Position numbers and translations under genes: made by a program. Shown here piece by piece: positions 1 to 6,963 of a DNA stretch of 9,390 nucleotides. This stretch comes from Acidobacteriota bacterium (GTDB taxonomy: Bacteria > Acidobacteriota > Aminicenantia > Aminicenantales > Saccharicenantaceae): contig DMVN01000223.1 of the NCBI GenBank assembly GCA_003476685.1, positions 274 to 9,663 of the forward strand, in the 5' to 3' direction. Each line of letters starts with the position of its first letter. Within the stretch, counting starts at the first letter, position 1. The notes under the pieces are model-generated. The model saw only the letters and a program-made list of their open reading frames with translations. It made no database searches and was not told the origin of the DNA.

Positions 1-1442
1 ACATTAACAATACCATTGGCATCAATATCGAAAGTTACCTCTATTTGAGGAACGCCGCGCGGCGCAGGAGGAATGCCATCCAATATAAATCGTCCCAGAG
101 TCTTGTTGTCAGCTGAAAGCTCCCTTTCTCCTTGCAAAACATGAATATCTACTTGGGTTTGGTTGTCAGCAGCAGTGGAAAATATTTGCGATTTTGAGGT
201 CGGGATTGTAGTGTTGCGTTCAATTAACTTTGTCATCACACCGCCCAAGGTCTCAATTCCCAATGAAAGCGGGGTAACATCGAGCAAAAGCAGATCTTTG
301 ACTTCGCCACCAAGCACACCGCCCTGAATGGCTGCACCGATTGCAACTGCTTCGTCAGGATTTACTGTGTGATTCGGTTCTTTGCCAAAAAACTTTTTAA
401 CCGCTTCGCGAACCGCCGGCATTCTTGTCTGCCCACCGACCAAAATCACTTCATCGATATCTTTGATCTCAAGCTTGGCATCCTTCAAGACCTTTTCACA
501 AGGCTTTAAGGATTTTTCAACCAAATCACCAACAAGCTGCTCTAATTTAGCTCTGGTAATATTCATTTGTAGATGTTTCGGCCCAGAAGAATCAGCGGTA
601 ATAAATGGCAGATTTATCTCAGTTTCATTAGAAGTTGAGAGCTCAACTTTGGCTTTTTCTGCCGCTTCCTTTACGCGCTGGATCGCCGCTTTATCAGAGT
701 GGAGATCGACTCCTTGATCCTTTTTGAATTCATCAATAATATAATCCATAACCTTTTGGTCAAAGTCGTCACCACCAAGATGAGTGTCGCCGTTGGTAGC
801 TTTGACTTCAAAAACACCATCCCCAAGCTCTAAAATTGTAATATCAAAAGTTCCGCCACCAAGGTCATAGACAGCGATCTTTTCGTTCTTGTTTTTATCA
901 AGACCATAGGCCAAAGAAGCGGCTGTTGGCTCGTTGATTATTCTTTTGACCTCAAGGCCGGCGATTTTACCCGCGTCTTTGGTCGCCTGACGCTGTGAAT
1001 CATTAAAATAAGCCGGAACGGTGATGATAGCCTCTTCCACGCTGGTCCCGAGGTAATTTTCGGCGCATTGCTTGAGATAGCCAAGGATGAAGGCCGAGAT
1101 TTCCTGAGGAGTATACAGCTCGCCCCCTACCTCTATCAAAATATCCCCGTTAGGAGCTTCCACCATTTTGTAAGGAAATTTGGTCCGTAGCTCGGCCATC
1201 TCCGGCGAGTCGTACTTCTTGCCGATCAGTCTCTTGACTGAATAGACCGTATTTTCAGGGTTGGTGATGGCCTGGCGCAGGGCCGGCAAGCCCACCAGCC
1301 GCTGCCCGGCCGCAGCAAAGGACACCACCGAGGGGGTGGTGTTGCTGCCTTCCAGGTTGGGAATAACCGTAGGAGTCTGACCGTTCATGTAGGCCACACA
1401 GGAATAGGTGGTTCCCAGGTCAATCCCGATTACTTCGGCCAT
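1..1442 (-). CDS. dnaK: Molecular chaperone DnaK (Hsp70), 3' end outside the window
   Basis: ATP-dependent Hsp70 chaperone of the cytoplasm, working with GrpE and a J-protein. About 480 codons are present: the whole nucleotide-binding domain and part of the substrate-binding domain. The start ATG at 1442 gives [18 protein letters not shown], with the phosphate-1 loop DLGTTYS at residues 8-14 and the conserved Lys70 in VKRLIG. Further in come [17 protein letters not shown], the phosphate-2 motif DLGGGTFD, the adenosine motif LVGGQTRMP, the linker [13 protein letters not shown], and the start of the beta-sandwich up to [10 protein letters not shown]. It lies 17 bases after grpE with only a weak purine-rich ribosome site (GAAGAAG, 1451-1457), so it is probably co-transcribed with grpE. 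Oddity: codons before about position 1000 are GC-rich like the rest of the window, but those nearer the 3' end are clearly AT-richer with different leucine codon choice. The protein stays in frame and family-like throughout. Identity is secure. Confidence 0.97.
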   Translation of the reverse strand, partial: MAEVIGIDLGTTYSCVAYMNGQTPTVIPNLEGSNTTPSVVSFAAAGQRLVGLPALRQAITNPENTVYSVKRLIGKKYDSPEMAELRTKFPYKMVEAPNGDILIEVGGELYTPQEISAFILGYLKQCAENYLGTSVEEAIITVPAYFNDSQRQATKDAGKIAGLEVKRIINEPTAASLAYGLDKNKNEKIAVYDLGGGTFDITILELGDGVFEVKATNGDTHLGGDDFDQKVMDYIIDEFKKDQGVDLHSDKAAIQRVKEAAEKAKVELSTSNETEINLPFITADSSGPKHLQMNITRAKLEQLVGDLVEKSLKPCEKVLKDAKLEIKDIDEVILVGGQTRMPAVREAVKKFFGKEPNHTVNPDEAVAIGAAIQGGVLGGEVKDLLLLDVTPLSLGIETLGGVMTKLIERNTTIPTSKSQIFSTAADNQTQVDIHVLQGERELSADNKTLGRFILDGIPPAPRGVPQIEVTFDIDANGIVN

Positions 1443-1459
1443 GCTCGGTACTTCTTCAG

Positions 1460-2185
1460 TCAATCCTTCTTCGGAATGATAACTTTTACCATAGTTGGCC
1501 GCAGAAGTCTATTGTGAATCAGGTAACCCTTCTGCAATTCTTCCATGACCAGCGGCTCGCTGACCTCGGCCGATTCTTCCGAAGCCAGGGCCTGATGCAG
1601 GCTGGGGTCAAATTTGTTGTCATGGAGCTCGATGGGTCTTACTCCGTACTTTTTGATCAGGTTGAGGAGCATGCGGTAAATCAGCTCCACCCCTTCGCGG
1701 AAGGTCTGACCGTCGGTTTCGGCTTGGGCCGATTTGAGAGCTCGCTCAAAATTATCGATGATGGGCAGGATATCACGCAGCAGGTCACTCAGGGCATACT
1801 GAAAGAATTCTTCCTTGTCTCTTTCAGCCCTCTTCCTGACATTATCCAGCTCGGCCGCCGCTCTCAGGAATCTTTCTTTAAGCTCCTCCACGGCCTTTTT
1901 CAACTGTTCCAGCTCACGGTTCTTGCTTTCCAGCTCGGCCTGGAGCTTCTGGATTAATTCCTCACGGGATGGCTCCCCGGCTTCGGGAGCAGCACAGACA
2001 GAATCCTTTTCCTCTTTTTCCTGCCCCAGGTATTCAATCTCTTCCTGTTCGCTGACCTTGAAGGTCGGTTCAGGCTGGCTTTCTTTTCCTTTAACCTTGA
2101 TTTCCGATTTTTCCTGGCCGTTTCCGGCTGGCTCCTGTTGATGCAGGTTGTCTGGTTTTTCCTTATTGGTTTTCTTGCCGCTCAT
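1460..2185 (-). CDS. grpE: Nucleotide exchange factor GrpE
   Basis: Cytoplasmic co-chaperone that drives ADP release from DnaK; works as a dimer. 241 residues, longer than the roughly 200 of E. coli GrpE because of a charged, low-complexity N-terminal tail (about residues 1-70, rich in K/E/Q/P). Then follows a long heptad-like helix (about 72-130) carrying the family signature [15 protein letters not shown], the [12 protein letters not shown] helix (139-150), and the beta head with KFDPSLHQA (191-199) and the closing signature [21 protein letters not shown]. The start ATG overlaps the hrcA stop (ATGA, 2182-2185) and has a good ribosome site AAGGAG at 2193-2198, 7 bases upstream, inside hrcA. 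This suggests translational coupling to hrcA, so termination at the internal amber codon of hrcA could reduce grpE translation unless ribosomes enter directly here. Confidence 0.97.
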   Translation of the reverse strand: MSGKKTNKEKPDNLHQQEPAGNGQEKSEIKVKGKESQPEPTFKVSEQEEIEYLGQEKEEKDSVCAAPEAGEPSREELIQKLQAELESKNRELEQLKKAVEELKERFLRAAAELDNVRKRAERDKEEFFQYALSDLLRDILPIIDNFERALKSAQAETDGQTFREGVELIYRMLLNLIKKYGVRPIELHDNKFDPSLHQALASEESAEVSEPLVMEELQKGYLIHNRLLRPTMVKVIIPKKD

Positions 2186-3243
2186 AAGGCCACTCCTTTT
2201 TCCAGCGTGGTTATGGTCCTGGTCAGACGCCGGGCCACATTATCCACCAAAGGAATAATCCGGTCGTAGGGTAACCTTTTGGGACCGATGATACCCAGAG
2301 AACCCAGGATCTGATTGCGATAACCGTAATGAGAAAGAATCAGCGAACAATCGGCTATTTCCGGCAACTTCAACTCCGAGCCGATTATCACCTTAACTCT
2401 TTCCAGGCTGATCAGGTCGGACAGCAAACGGGCCAGGTTGGCCTTTTCCTCAAAATTCTGAAACAGGGACTTCAGCTTGTTAAAATCAAAAAGCTCGGCT
2501 TTATCCAGCAGCCTGGCTGTCCCCTGGAGGAAAATCTTGCCCTCTTCTTTTTCCAGCGAGGGATAACTGCGAAGAAGGGCAATCAGCTTTTCCACCAGGT
2601 CTTCGTACCGCATCTTCAGCCGCGGCAGTTCCCGGAACAGGTAATCCCGGACAAAAGCCAGGTTTTTGCCGCGGAAATTCTAGTTGATGTACTGGGCCGC
2701 CCGGTCCAGTTCGGTCTGGGTAAACAGAGTCCTGGTTTCAAAGATTTCAGTTTGCACCAGGTTGAAGGTTGAGACCAGAACTATCATCATCCGGTTGTCA
2801 TTCAGCTTCACGAACTTAACCTGGTCAAAGGCCACCCGTGAAATATGGGGAGAGATGACAAAGGCCAGGTTGTCGGAACTACTGGCCAGAATCTGACTCA
2901 CCTGGAGCAACAGGCTGTCCAGCTCTCCCGATTCGACGCTGAGTTCTTCAGAGTAGATTCTCAGGGCTTCGGGCGTTGAGCGCAGGGTTTCCGAAAGCAG
3001 ATTATCGACATAGAACCTGATGCCCTCGTCAGTTGGCAACCGACCGGCCGAAGTATGGGGTTGATAGAGGTATCCCTGCCTTTCCAGGCTGGCCATGGCA
3101 TTCCTGATGGTGGCCGGGGAGACCCGGTAATTCAGCTTTTGAGCCAGTAGCCCTGAGCTAACCGGTTTTCCCGTCTCCAGGTAGACGGAGACTGTAAGAT
3201 TAAGGATGATTTTTTCCTTATTTTCTAATTTATAGTAAGACAT
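2182..3243 (-). pseudogene. hrcA: Heat-inducible transcription repressor HrcA, interrupted by an in-frame TAG
   Basis: HrcA binds CIRCE operators and represses class I heat-shock genes. The frame from ATG 3243 to TGA 2182-2184 holds 353 sense-length codons, the usual HrcA size, but codon 188 (2680-2682) is TAG. The first part (187 aa) has the winged-helix domain with SPATIRNAMASLERQGYL and the HTSAGRLPTDEGIRFYVD signature (63-80), and half of the GAF-like/dimerisation region. After TAG the same frame continues without shift: NFRGKNLAFVRDYLF, then the conserved C-terminal block DCSLILSHYG...GSLGIIGPKRLPYDRIIPLV. A possible restart is ATG 2613 (143 aa), but no good ribosome site precedes it. 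Both halves look well conserved, so this is either a very recent nonsense mutation, a base error, or a readthrough site. TAG is the normal stop of cysS and of the reductase gene here, so general amber recoding is unlikely. The upstream SD (GGG at 3248-3250) is only 4 bases from ATG. Confidence 0.88.
2680..2682 (-). other. In-frame amber codon inside hrcA
   Basis: The minus strand reads ...GCC CAG TAC ATC AAC TAG AAT TTC CGC GGC... The flanking residues (AQYIN / NFRGKNL) match the place in HrcA proteins where a polar residue stands in an LN-x-x-x-x-G-x-x-L segment. One base change would give Glu (GAG), Gln (CAG) or Lys (AAG). No frameshift is involved: 3243 and 2613 are in the same frame. Confidence 0.9.
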
Positions 3244-3260
3244 TTTTCCCTTTTTTATTT

Positions 3261-3289
3261 TATTTACCTCAAATGGCAGGCTTTGTCAA
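3261..3289 (-). promoter_or_regulatory. Sigma-70-type promoter of hrcA-grpE-dnaK
   Basis: On the minus strand a perfect -35 box TTGACA (3284-3289) is followed after exactly 17 bases by TAAATA (3261-3266) as a moderate -10 box. Transcription would begin near 3254, leaving a leader of only about 11 bases before the hrcA ATG at 3243. The -35 box lies inside the right arm of the CIRCE-like repeat, so a bound repressor would block polymerase. The -10 match is partial, and a neighbouring AT-rich hexamer could be used instead. Confidence 0.6.
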
Positions 3290-3309
3290 TCTGGTTTAAG
3301 GACTGCTAA
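3283..3309 (-). promoter_or_regulatory. Degenerate CIRCE operator (HrcA binding site)
   Basis: The minus strand reads TTAGCAGTC, nine bases, GATTGACAA. Against the CIRCE consensus TTAGCACTC-N9-GAGTGCTAA the left arm matches 8 of 9 and the right arm 6 of 9, with the exact N9 spacing. It sits directly in front of hrcA, between the stop of the MEMO-like gene and the hrcA promoter, and overlaps the -35 box. Position, spacing and match together make it a convincing operator, although the right arm is weak. No second copy was seen in front of grpE or dnaK. Confidence 0.75.
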
Positions 3310-3310
3310 A

Positions 3311-4117
3311 TCAACAGATGGCCAGCCCGGCGTAGCCCACCACCTCCCGGTAATCGCCTGTTCTTTCACCTGAAGTCTGATAGCTGATCAGGCGTCCTTC
3401 CCGGGCTCCCAGCAACCTGGCGGCAACCAGCATGGCCGTGGTCGGCTGGAAACCGCACATGGAAATTCCGAAGGAGGTTACAACGTTATAGAGTCCTTCC
3501 GGGTCAAGCTTTTCCATAAAGGAAATGGCCTTGAAATCGAGCTCCTCGGCTACTTTCTGGCTGACATAATGACTCATGTCGGTGCTGGCCACCAGCAGCA
3601 CCGGCTGTTCAAACTGCTTGACGGCTTCGGCCAGGGCCTGCCCCAGCTGCTGCAGCTCTTCCCAGCCAGCCTGGTAGGAAATCATCAGCGGCACAATTTT
3701 AAGTTCGGGCCGGAAATACTGGAGGAAAGGAATCTGGACCTCAATCGAGTGCTCCTTGCGATGAGCTTCCGGGTCCCGGCTGATGAGGTCGGTGCCGCCG
3801 GCCACCAGGTCAGCCAGCCGGCTGTCTACCTGGACCTCTCCCAGGGGAGTTAACCAGCTACCCCTGTCAAATAGAGCAAAAAGAGAATTAATCCGGTGAT
3901 GGGCTGGCGAGAGAATCACCACCGTTTCTGGTATTTCCACCGAGGAATAAACTTTCCCGGCCACCGGCCCTGAATATTCATAACCGGCGTGGGGCGAAAC
4001 CACTCCGACCGCCCGGATTTTCTCCGCTTCTTCTCTGACAAAGGATTGGATTGTTTTTCTCAGATACTCGGGGTCATCAGGATAAAAGTAACCGGCCACA
4101 TAAGGTTGTCTTTTCAT
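3311..4117 (-). CDS. MEMO1-family protein (AmmeMemoRadiSam system protein B type)
   Basis: 268 residues in the MEMO fold, related to class III extradiol dioxygenases. The biochemical role in bacteria is not settled; many relatives are encoded beside AMMECR1-domain and radical SAM proteins. Visible family features: SPHAGYEYSGP (His43), ILSPAHH (His73/74), EHSIEVQIPFLQ (121-132), ASTDMSHY (Asp180, His183) and SMCGFQPTTAML (Cys221). The His/Cys set corresponds to the metal-site residues described for human MEMO1. The start was chosen at ATG 4117 because an excellent AGGAGG (4124-4129) lies 6 bases upstream. The frame can be extended to a GTG at 4132, but that would translate the ribosome site itself. 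It sits 26 bases after saccharopine dehydrogenase and upstream of the hrcA operator, so it belongs to the same transcript as the lysine genes. No AMMECR1 or radical SAM partner is in the window. Confidence 0.9.
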   Translation of the reverse strand: MKRQPYVAGYFYPDDPEYLRKTIQSFVREEAEKIRAVGVVSPHAGYEYSGPVAGKVYSSVEIPETVVILSPAHHRINSLFALFDRGSWLTPLGEVQVDSRLADLVAGGTDLISRDPEAHRKEHSIEVQIPFLQYFRPELKIVPLMISYQAGWEELQQLGQALAEAVKQFEQPVLLVASTDMSHYVSQKVAEELDFKAISFMEKLDPEGLYNVVTSFGISMCGFQPTTAMLVAARLLGAREGRLISYQTSGERTGDYREVVGYAGLAIC

Positions 4118-4143
4118 CCTGGCCCTCCTCACTGAGCTCAGGC

Positions 4144-5466
4144 TCAGATGAATTTTCTTTCTTCCTTAAAGGCCAGACCGAGCGTTTCCAGCTCGGCCAG
4201 AATCGGCTGGTAAATTTCCCTGACGGTTGGGGTCAGGATGCCGCTCAGCCCGATCCTTCTTTCCAGAATCAATTTTACTCCCAGGGCCACTGGAAGTCCA
4301 ACCGTCCTTGACATGGAAGAATGGCCGTGGGGCTGGCCGAAGTCTATCAGGGTAGAAGTGACCAGCTCGCGTCCCTTTCCCGGGTACTCGACTGTTATCT
4401 GATGCTGTAAAACGGTCATATCCCGTTCGCCTTCCCGGTATTTGAGCTTTTCTACCATCAGGGCCACCAGCAGGTCGAGCGGCGAGATTTTTCGTGACGG
4501 CAGGGGCTGCTCACTGAAAAGTCCCAGCCAGTCCAGGCTCTGGATAACATCAGATTTCGGGCTCAACCGCAGACGTTCGGCCACAGCTGTTTTGAGCTCA
4601 ACGGCCTCCTCTATACCCAGGTATTCTCGCAGGAAACCGGCGTAGGTCGAAGATTGCCATTCTCTTTCGTTGATATCCAGGAGCCCCAGTTCGCCGATTT
4701 TTTTCAACTTCTGGCACCAGCCGGGATAGCGCAGGGTTCCCCGGAGCATGGTCCTGGCTTCCCTGATTCCGTAGGTTTCGAGGTAAGAAACAGAATTTCG
4801 GTTGGGATAACCTTCGAACACTCCCAGGCCCGGGATGTCAATCATTTGGTAATGGCTGAAGAGCTCTTCGGCTGTAACCACCACTTCCCGACCATCCAGC
4901 AAGTAGCGGGCTTCGTTTCTTCCGGCCAGCAGTACTCCGCGCGGACTCCAGGAAAACTTGTAACCGAAGGGATTGTCGCTGGCTTCGGGCGCCGGCAATC
5001 CACCGCAGTAGGAAACGAAGCTCAATACCCGGCCGCCGGCCTGGTGAGCCGCCTCTATCAGCCTCATGGCTTCCATGTGATCTATTCCCGGGTCCAGACC
5101 GAGTTCATTCAGGAATATCAATCCTTTTTCCCTGGCCCGGCCGTCCAGGGCTTTCATGGCCGGGCTGACGTAGGAGGCGGTAACCAGGTGTTTTCCCAGT
5201 TCCAGGCAGATTTCGGCCACATAAGGATGAAAAGTGTAAGGGACCATGCTGACCACGACTTCAGCCTCGGAGACAAGTTTCACCAGCTCCGGTCGGTTCT
5301 GGAGGTCCAGCTGATACACCCGGGCGCGGGGGTGGTCTTTAACCAGACTCCTGGCTCTTTCCAGGTCGATATCAGCCACCCTCAGTTCGACCTCATCAAA
5401 CTGAAGCAGGTATTCAATCAGCGGTCCGGCCACCAGTCCGGCTCCCAGCAGACAGACTTTTTTCAT
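4144..5466 (-). CDS. Saccharopine dehydrogenase (glutamate-forming type)
   Basis: Predicted cytoplasmic NAD(P)-dependent enzyme splitting saccharopine into glutamate and 2-aminoadipate 6-semialdehyde; the reverse reaction (saccharopine reductase, LYS9 type) is chemically the same. 440 residues. The N-terminal Rossmann fold shows GAGLVAGP (8-15) and an acidic turn ADIDLERA (31-38). Then come SMVPYTFHPYVAE, HLVTASYVSP, NELGLDPGIDHMEA (120-133) and the diagnostic block YCGGLPAPEASDNPFGYKFS (153-172), characteristic of the LYS9 and AASS C-terminal half rather than of unrelated saccharopine dehydrogenase-like proteins. A GAGG ribosome site (5472-5475) lies 5 bases before ATG. It follows the reductase gene by 32 bases, so the two proteins together correspond to the bifunctional aminoadipate semialdehyde synthase of animals and plants. 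Direction of flux cannot be read from sequence; catabolism is favoured by the pairing with the reductase. Confidence 0.92.
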   Translation of the reverse strand: MKKVCLLGAGLVAGPLIEYLLQFDEVELRVADIDLERARSLVKDHPRARVYQLDLQNRPELVKLVSEAEVVVSMVPYTFHPYVAEICLELGKHLVTASYVSPAMKALDGRAREKGLIFLNELGLDPGIDHMEAMRLIEAAHQAGGRVLSFVSYCGGLPAPEASDNPFGYKFSWSPRGVLLAGRNEARYLLDGREVVVTAEELFSHYQMIDIPGLGVFEGYPNRNSVSYLETYGIREARTMLRGTLRYPGWCQKLKKIGELGLLDINEREWQSSTYAGFLREYLGIEEAVELKTAVAERLRLSPKSDVIQSLDWLGLFSEQPLPSRKISPLDLLVALMVEKLKYREGERDMTVLQHQITVEYPGKGRELVTSTLIDFGQPHGHSSMSRTVGLPVALGVKLILERRIGLSGILTPTVREIYQPILAELETLGLAFKEERKFI

Positions 5467-5498
5467 GGTTACCTCGCTTTTATCAGCAGAATGAGTTT

Positions 5499-6812
5499 CT
5501 ATTTTTTAAGAAAATCTTCCAGGTAGCGGTAGTCTGGAGTAAGCTGCCCGTTATGCACGATGACCGCCCGCTTTATGACCGGGTCCAGTTCCAGCCGGTC
5601 AAAAGTCCGGGAATAATCGGCCAGGGCCAGCGCTGGCACGTATTTCTTCAGCCCCTGGCTGAAATAGGTAGAAGATTCAACCGGCAGTTCGGCCGGAAGG
5701 TTGTAGACAGCCATCACTACCGGTCCCGGACCTTCAAAACCGTCGATGGCCTCACCCCTTACCGGGTCATAAACATAGACCGGTTTTTCGGAATCAGTGG
5801 CTTTAACCGTGCTCTCGATGGAACCATCGATATCACAGGTGATATCACCAATCACCTGGAGCCGGGGTCGGCTGCTAGCCCCGTAAAGCTGCTGTAAGAA
5901 TTTCCTGGTGACAAACCGGGGATACTTCGGGGTCCAGAAGATGCCGTTGATCAGGAGGCTAAGGTAAGGCAGGTATTCCTCGACCACCGGATAGTATTTT
6001 TCCGGGTGCTGGTAATAATCCTGGAGGTCAAAGGGCTGGGTTCCCCTGGGCCTGACCATGTCTTCTTCCTTAAAAACCACTTTGTACACCCGGTGCGGGG
6101 AAAAATAGCCGCGCTCGACCGTGTCAACCAGTTCGGACGGCTTGATTTCTACAGCCGGCAGCAGGTCGAAGATTTCCTGAGCCCCCTGGGACACATGGCC
6201 GTAGCCGAAAAAGCCGCAGACGAAGGGACTGATTTCCGGCGGCAGGCCCCTGTCCACGATTTCCTGGCCAGCAGCTTTTACTTCTTCTTTGATTTCGGTC
6301 AGGCTGGCGTAGTGCACTGCCTGCTTCAGCCTCAGGAATGGCGTTTCCAGGCCGAGGGTTTTAAGTCTCTGCCCGTAGGCCCAGAGAGAATCGAGCATAC
6401 CGGCATGCCCGGCATAGTTACCAAAAAACAGGACCCGCCGGCCCTGGTCATCAGTCATTTTTTCATAATCAATGAGGGTGCAGCCCAGCTCCATAATTCT
6501 CCTGAGCATGGGCATATTGTGAGGCTGCCCCTTTATGGTGTGGGAGAAGAAAACATAGACCTTGCCCGGTTCAAACAGGGTCAGCGGGATTTCCTTGATG
6601 GCCAGGACCACCCGGCTGGGACAGAGGTCTTCCTGGACCAGAGCTCCGGCCGCCCGGTACTCGGAATCGGGAAAGACTCTGATGTCGGAAGGCTGCACAT
6701 AGAACTGAAGGGGATGATTTTCCTGCAACTCCCGGATATGGGAAGGAATAAGCGGAACTCTTCTTTCCCAGCGGTTAATGTCTTCTCGTCTGAGACCGAT
6801 ATTGATTTTCAT
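5499..6812 (-). CDS. Lysine-ketoglutarate reductase (saccharopine-forming), AlaDH/PNT-like fold
   Basis: Predicted to condense L-lysine with 2-oxoglutarate using NAD(P)H to give saccharopine, the first step of the saccharopine pathway. 437 residues, matching in size and order the N-terminal half of AASS. Visible: the opening signature GLRREDINRWERRVPLIPSH (6-25), IKEIP (72-76), the FFSHTIKGQ block (88-96), FFGNYAGHAGMLDSLWAYGQ (129-148), a glycine-rich nucleotide-binding segment CGFFGYGHVSQGAQEIFD (199-216), and the GDITCDIDGSIEST block in the C-terminal third. The start ATG has GGG within AAGGGA (6820-6822), 7 bases upstream. It is the first gene of the minus-strand series, with its own promoter at 6848-6877. 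It could be mis-annotated as alanine dehydrogenase, but the AASS-type motifs and the adjacent saccharopine dehydrogenase argue for the lysine enzyme. Confidence 0.9.
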   Translation of the reverse strand: MKINIGLRREDINRWERRVPLIPSHIRELQENHPLQFYVQPSDIRVFPDSEYRAAGALVQEDLCPSRVVLAIKEIPLTLFEPGKVYVFFSHTIKGQPHNMPMLRRIMELGCTLIDYEKMTDDQGRRVLFFGNYAGHAGMLDSLWAYGQRLKTLGLETPFLRLKQAVHYASLTEIKEEVKAAGQEIVDRGLPPEISPFVCGFFGYGHVSQGAQEIFDLLPAVEIKPSELVDTVERGYFSPHRVYKVVFKEEDMVRPRGTQPFDLQDYYQHPEKYYPVVEEYLPYLSLLINGIFWTPKYPRFVTRKFLQQLYGASSRPRLQVIGDITCDIDGSIESTVKATDSEKPVYVYDPVRGEAIDGFEGPGPVVMAVYNLPAELPVESSTYFSQGLKKYVPALALADYSRTFDRLELDPVIKRAVIVHNGQLTPDYRYLEDFLKK

Positions 6813-6847
6813 TATGATTCCCTTTTTTGGTTATTAATTGAGTCAAT

Positions 6848-6877
6848 ATTATGTCATATTTTGAGAAATAAGGTCAA
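6848..6877 (-). promoter_or_regulatory. Extended -10 promoter for the lysine reductase operon
   Basis: On the minus strand the -35 box TTGACC (6872-6877) is followed after 18 bases by CATAAT (6848-6853), preceded by TGA, which forms an extended -10 (TGn). Expected start of transcription is near 6841, giving a leader of about 28 bases with a ribosome site in front of ATG 6812. It is the only strong promoter I see for the first three minus-strand genes. Confidence 0.65.
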
Positions 6878-6927
6878 ATAAATCCGTCTGTAAGAAAAGG
6901 CGGTCCGGTTCGAAAATCATGCTGCTA

Positions 6928-6956
6928 TTGACGGCTGTAGCCGCTTTGGACATAAT
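6928..6956 (+). promoter_or_regulatory. Promoter of cysS, placed for a leaderless transcript
   Basis: TTGACG (6928-6933) and CATAAT (6951-6956) are separated by exactly 17 bases. The -10 box ends 7 bases before the A of the cysS ATG at 6964, so the transcript should begin at or within a base or two of the start codon. No ribosome site is seen before 6964, which agrees with this. The same CATAAT hexamer occurs in the divergent lysine-operon promoter. Rest of the intergenic stretch 6813-6963: AT-rich, with no terminator or other repeat that I could recognise. Confidence 0.62.
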
Positions 6957-6963
6957 AGTCGGG

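Noticed and set aside
1443..1459. Possible separate promoter or CIRCE for dnaK between grpE and dnaK.
   Set aside because: Only 17 bases, with no box-like elements or inverted repeat.
2680..2682. Genome-wide reassignment of TAG as a sense codon, or pyrrolysine.
   Set aside because: cysS and the lysine reductase gene end properly at TAG with family-typical C-termini, so TAG acts as a stop in this window.
4118..4132. GTG start at 4132 for the MEMO-like gene.
   Set aside because: It would translate the AGGAGG ribosome site; ATG 4117 is ideally spaced and gives the normal N-terminus (PYVAGYFYP).
4132..4141. Perfect 10-base palindrome CTGAGCTCAG between saccharopine dehydrogenase and the MEMO-like gene.
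   Set aside because: Too short, has no loop or T-run, so not a terminator; no known operator matches. Probably chance.
4654..5526. 290-codon open frame on the plus strand across saccharopine dehydrogenase.
   Set aside because: Antisense shadow of a well-supported enzyme gene; no ribosome site or family motif.
6901..6918. tRNA T-arm-like string GGTTCGAAAAT upstream of cysS (possible tRNA remnant or attachment site).
   Set aside because: No pairing stem around it, and no anticodon arm or acceptor stem upstream.
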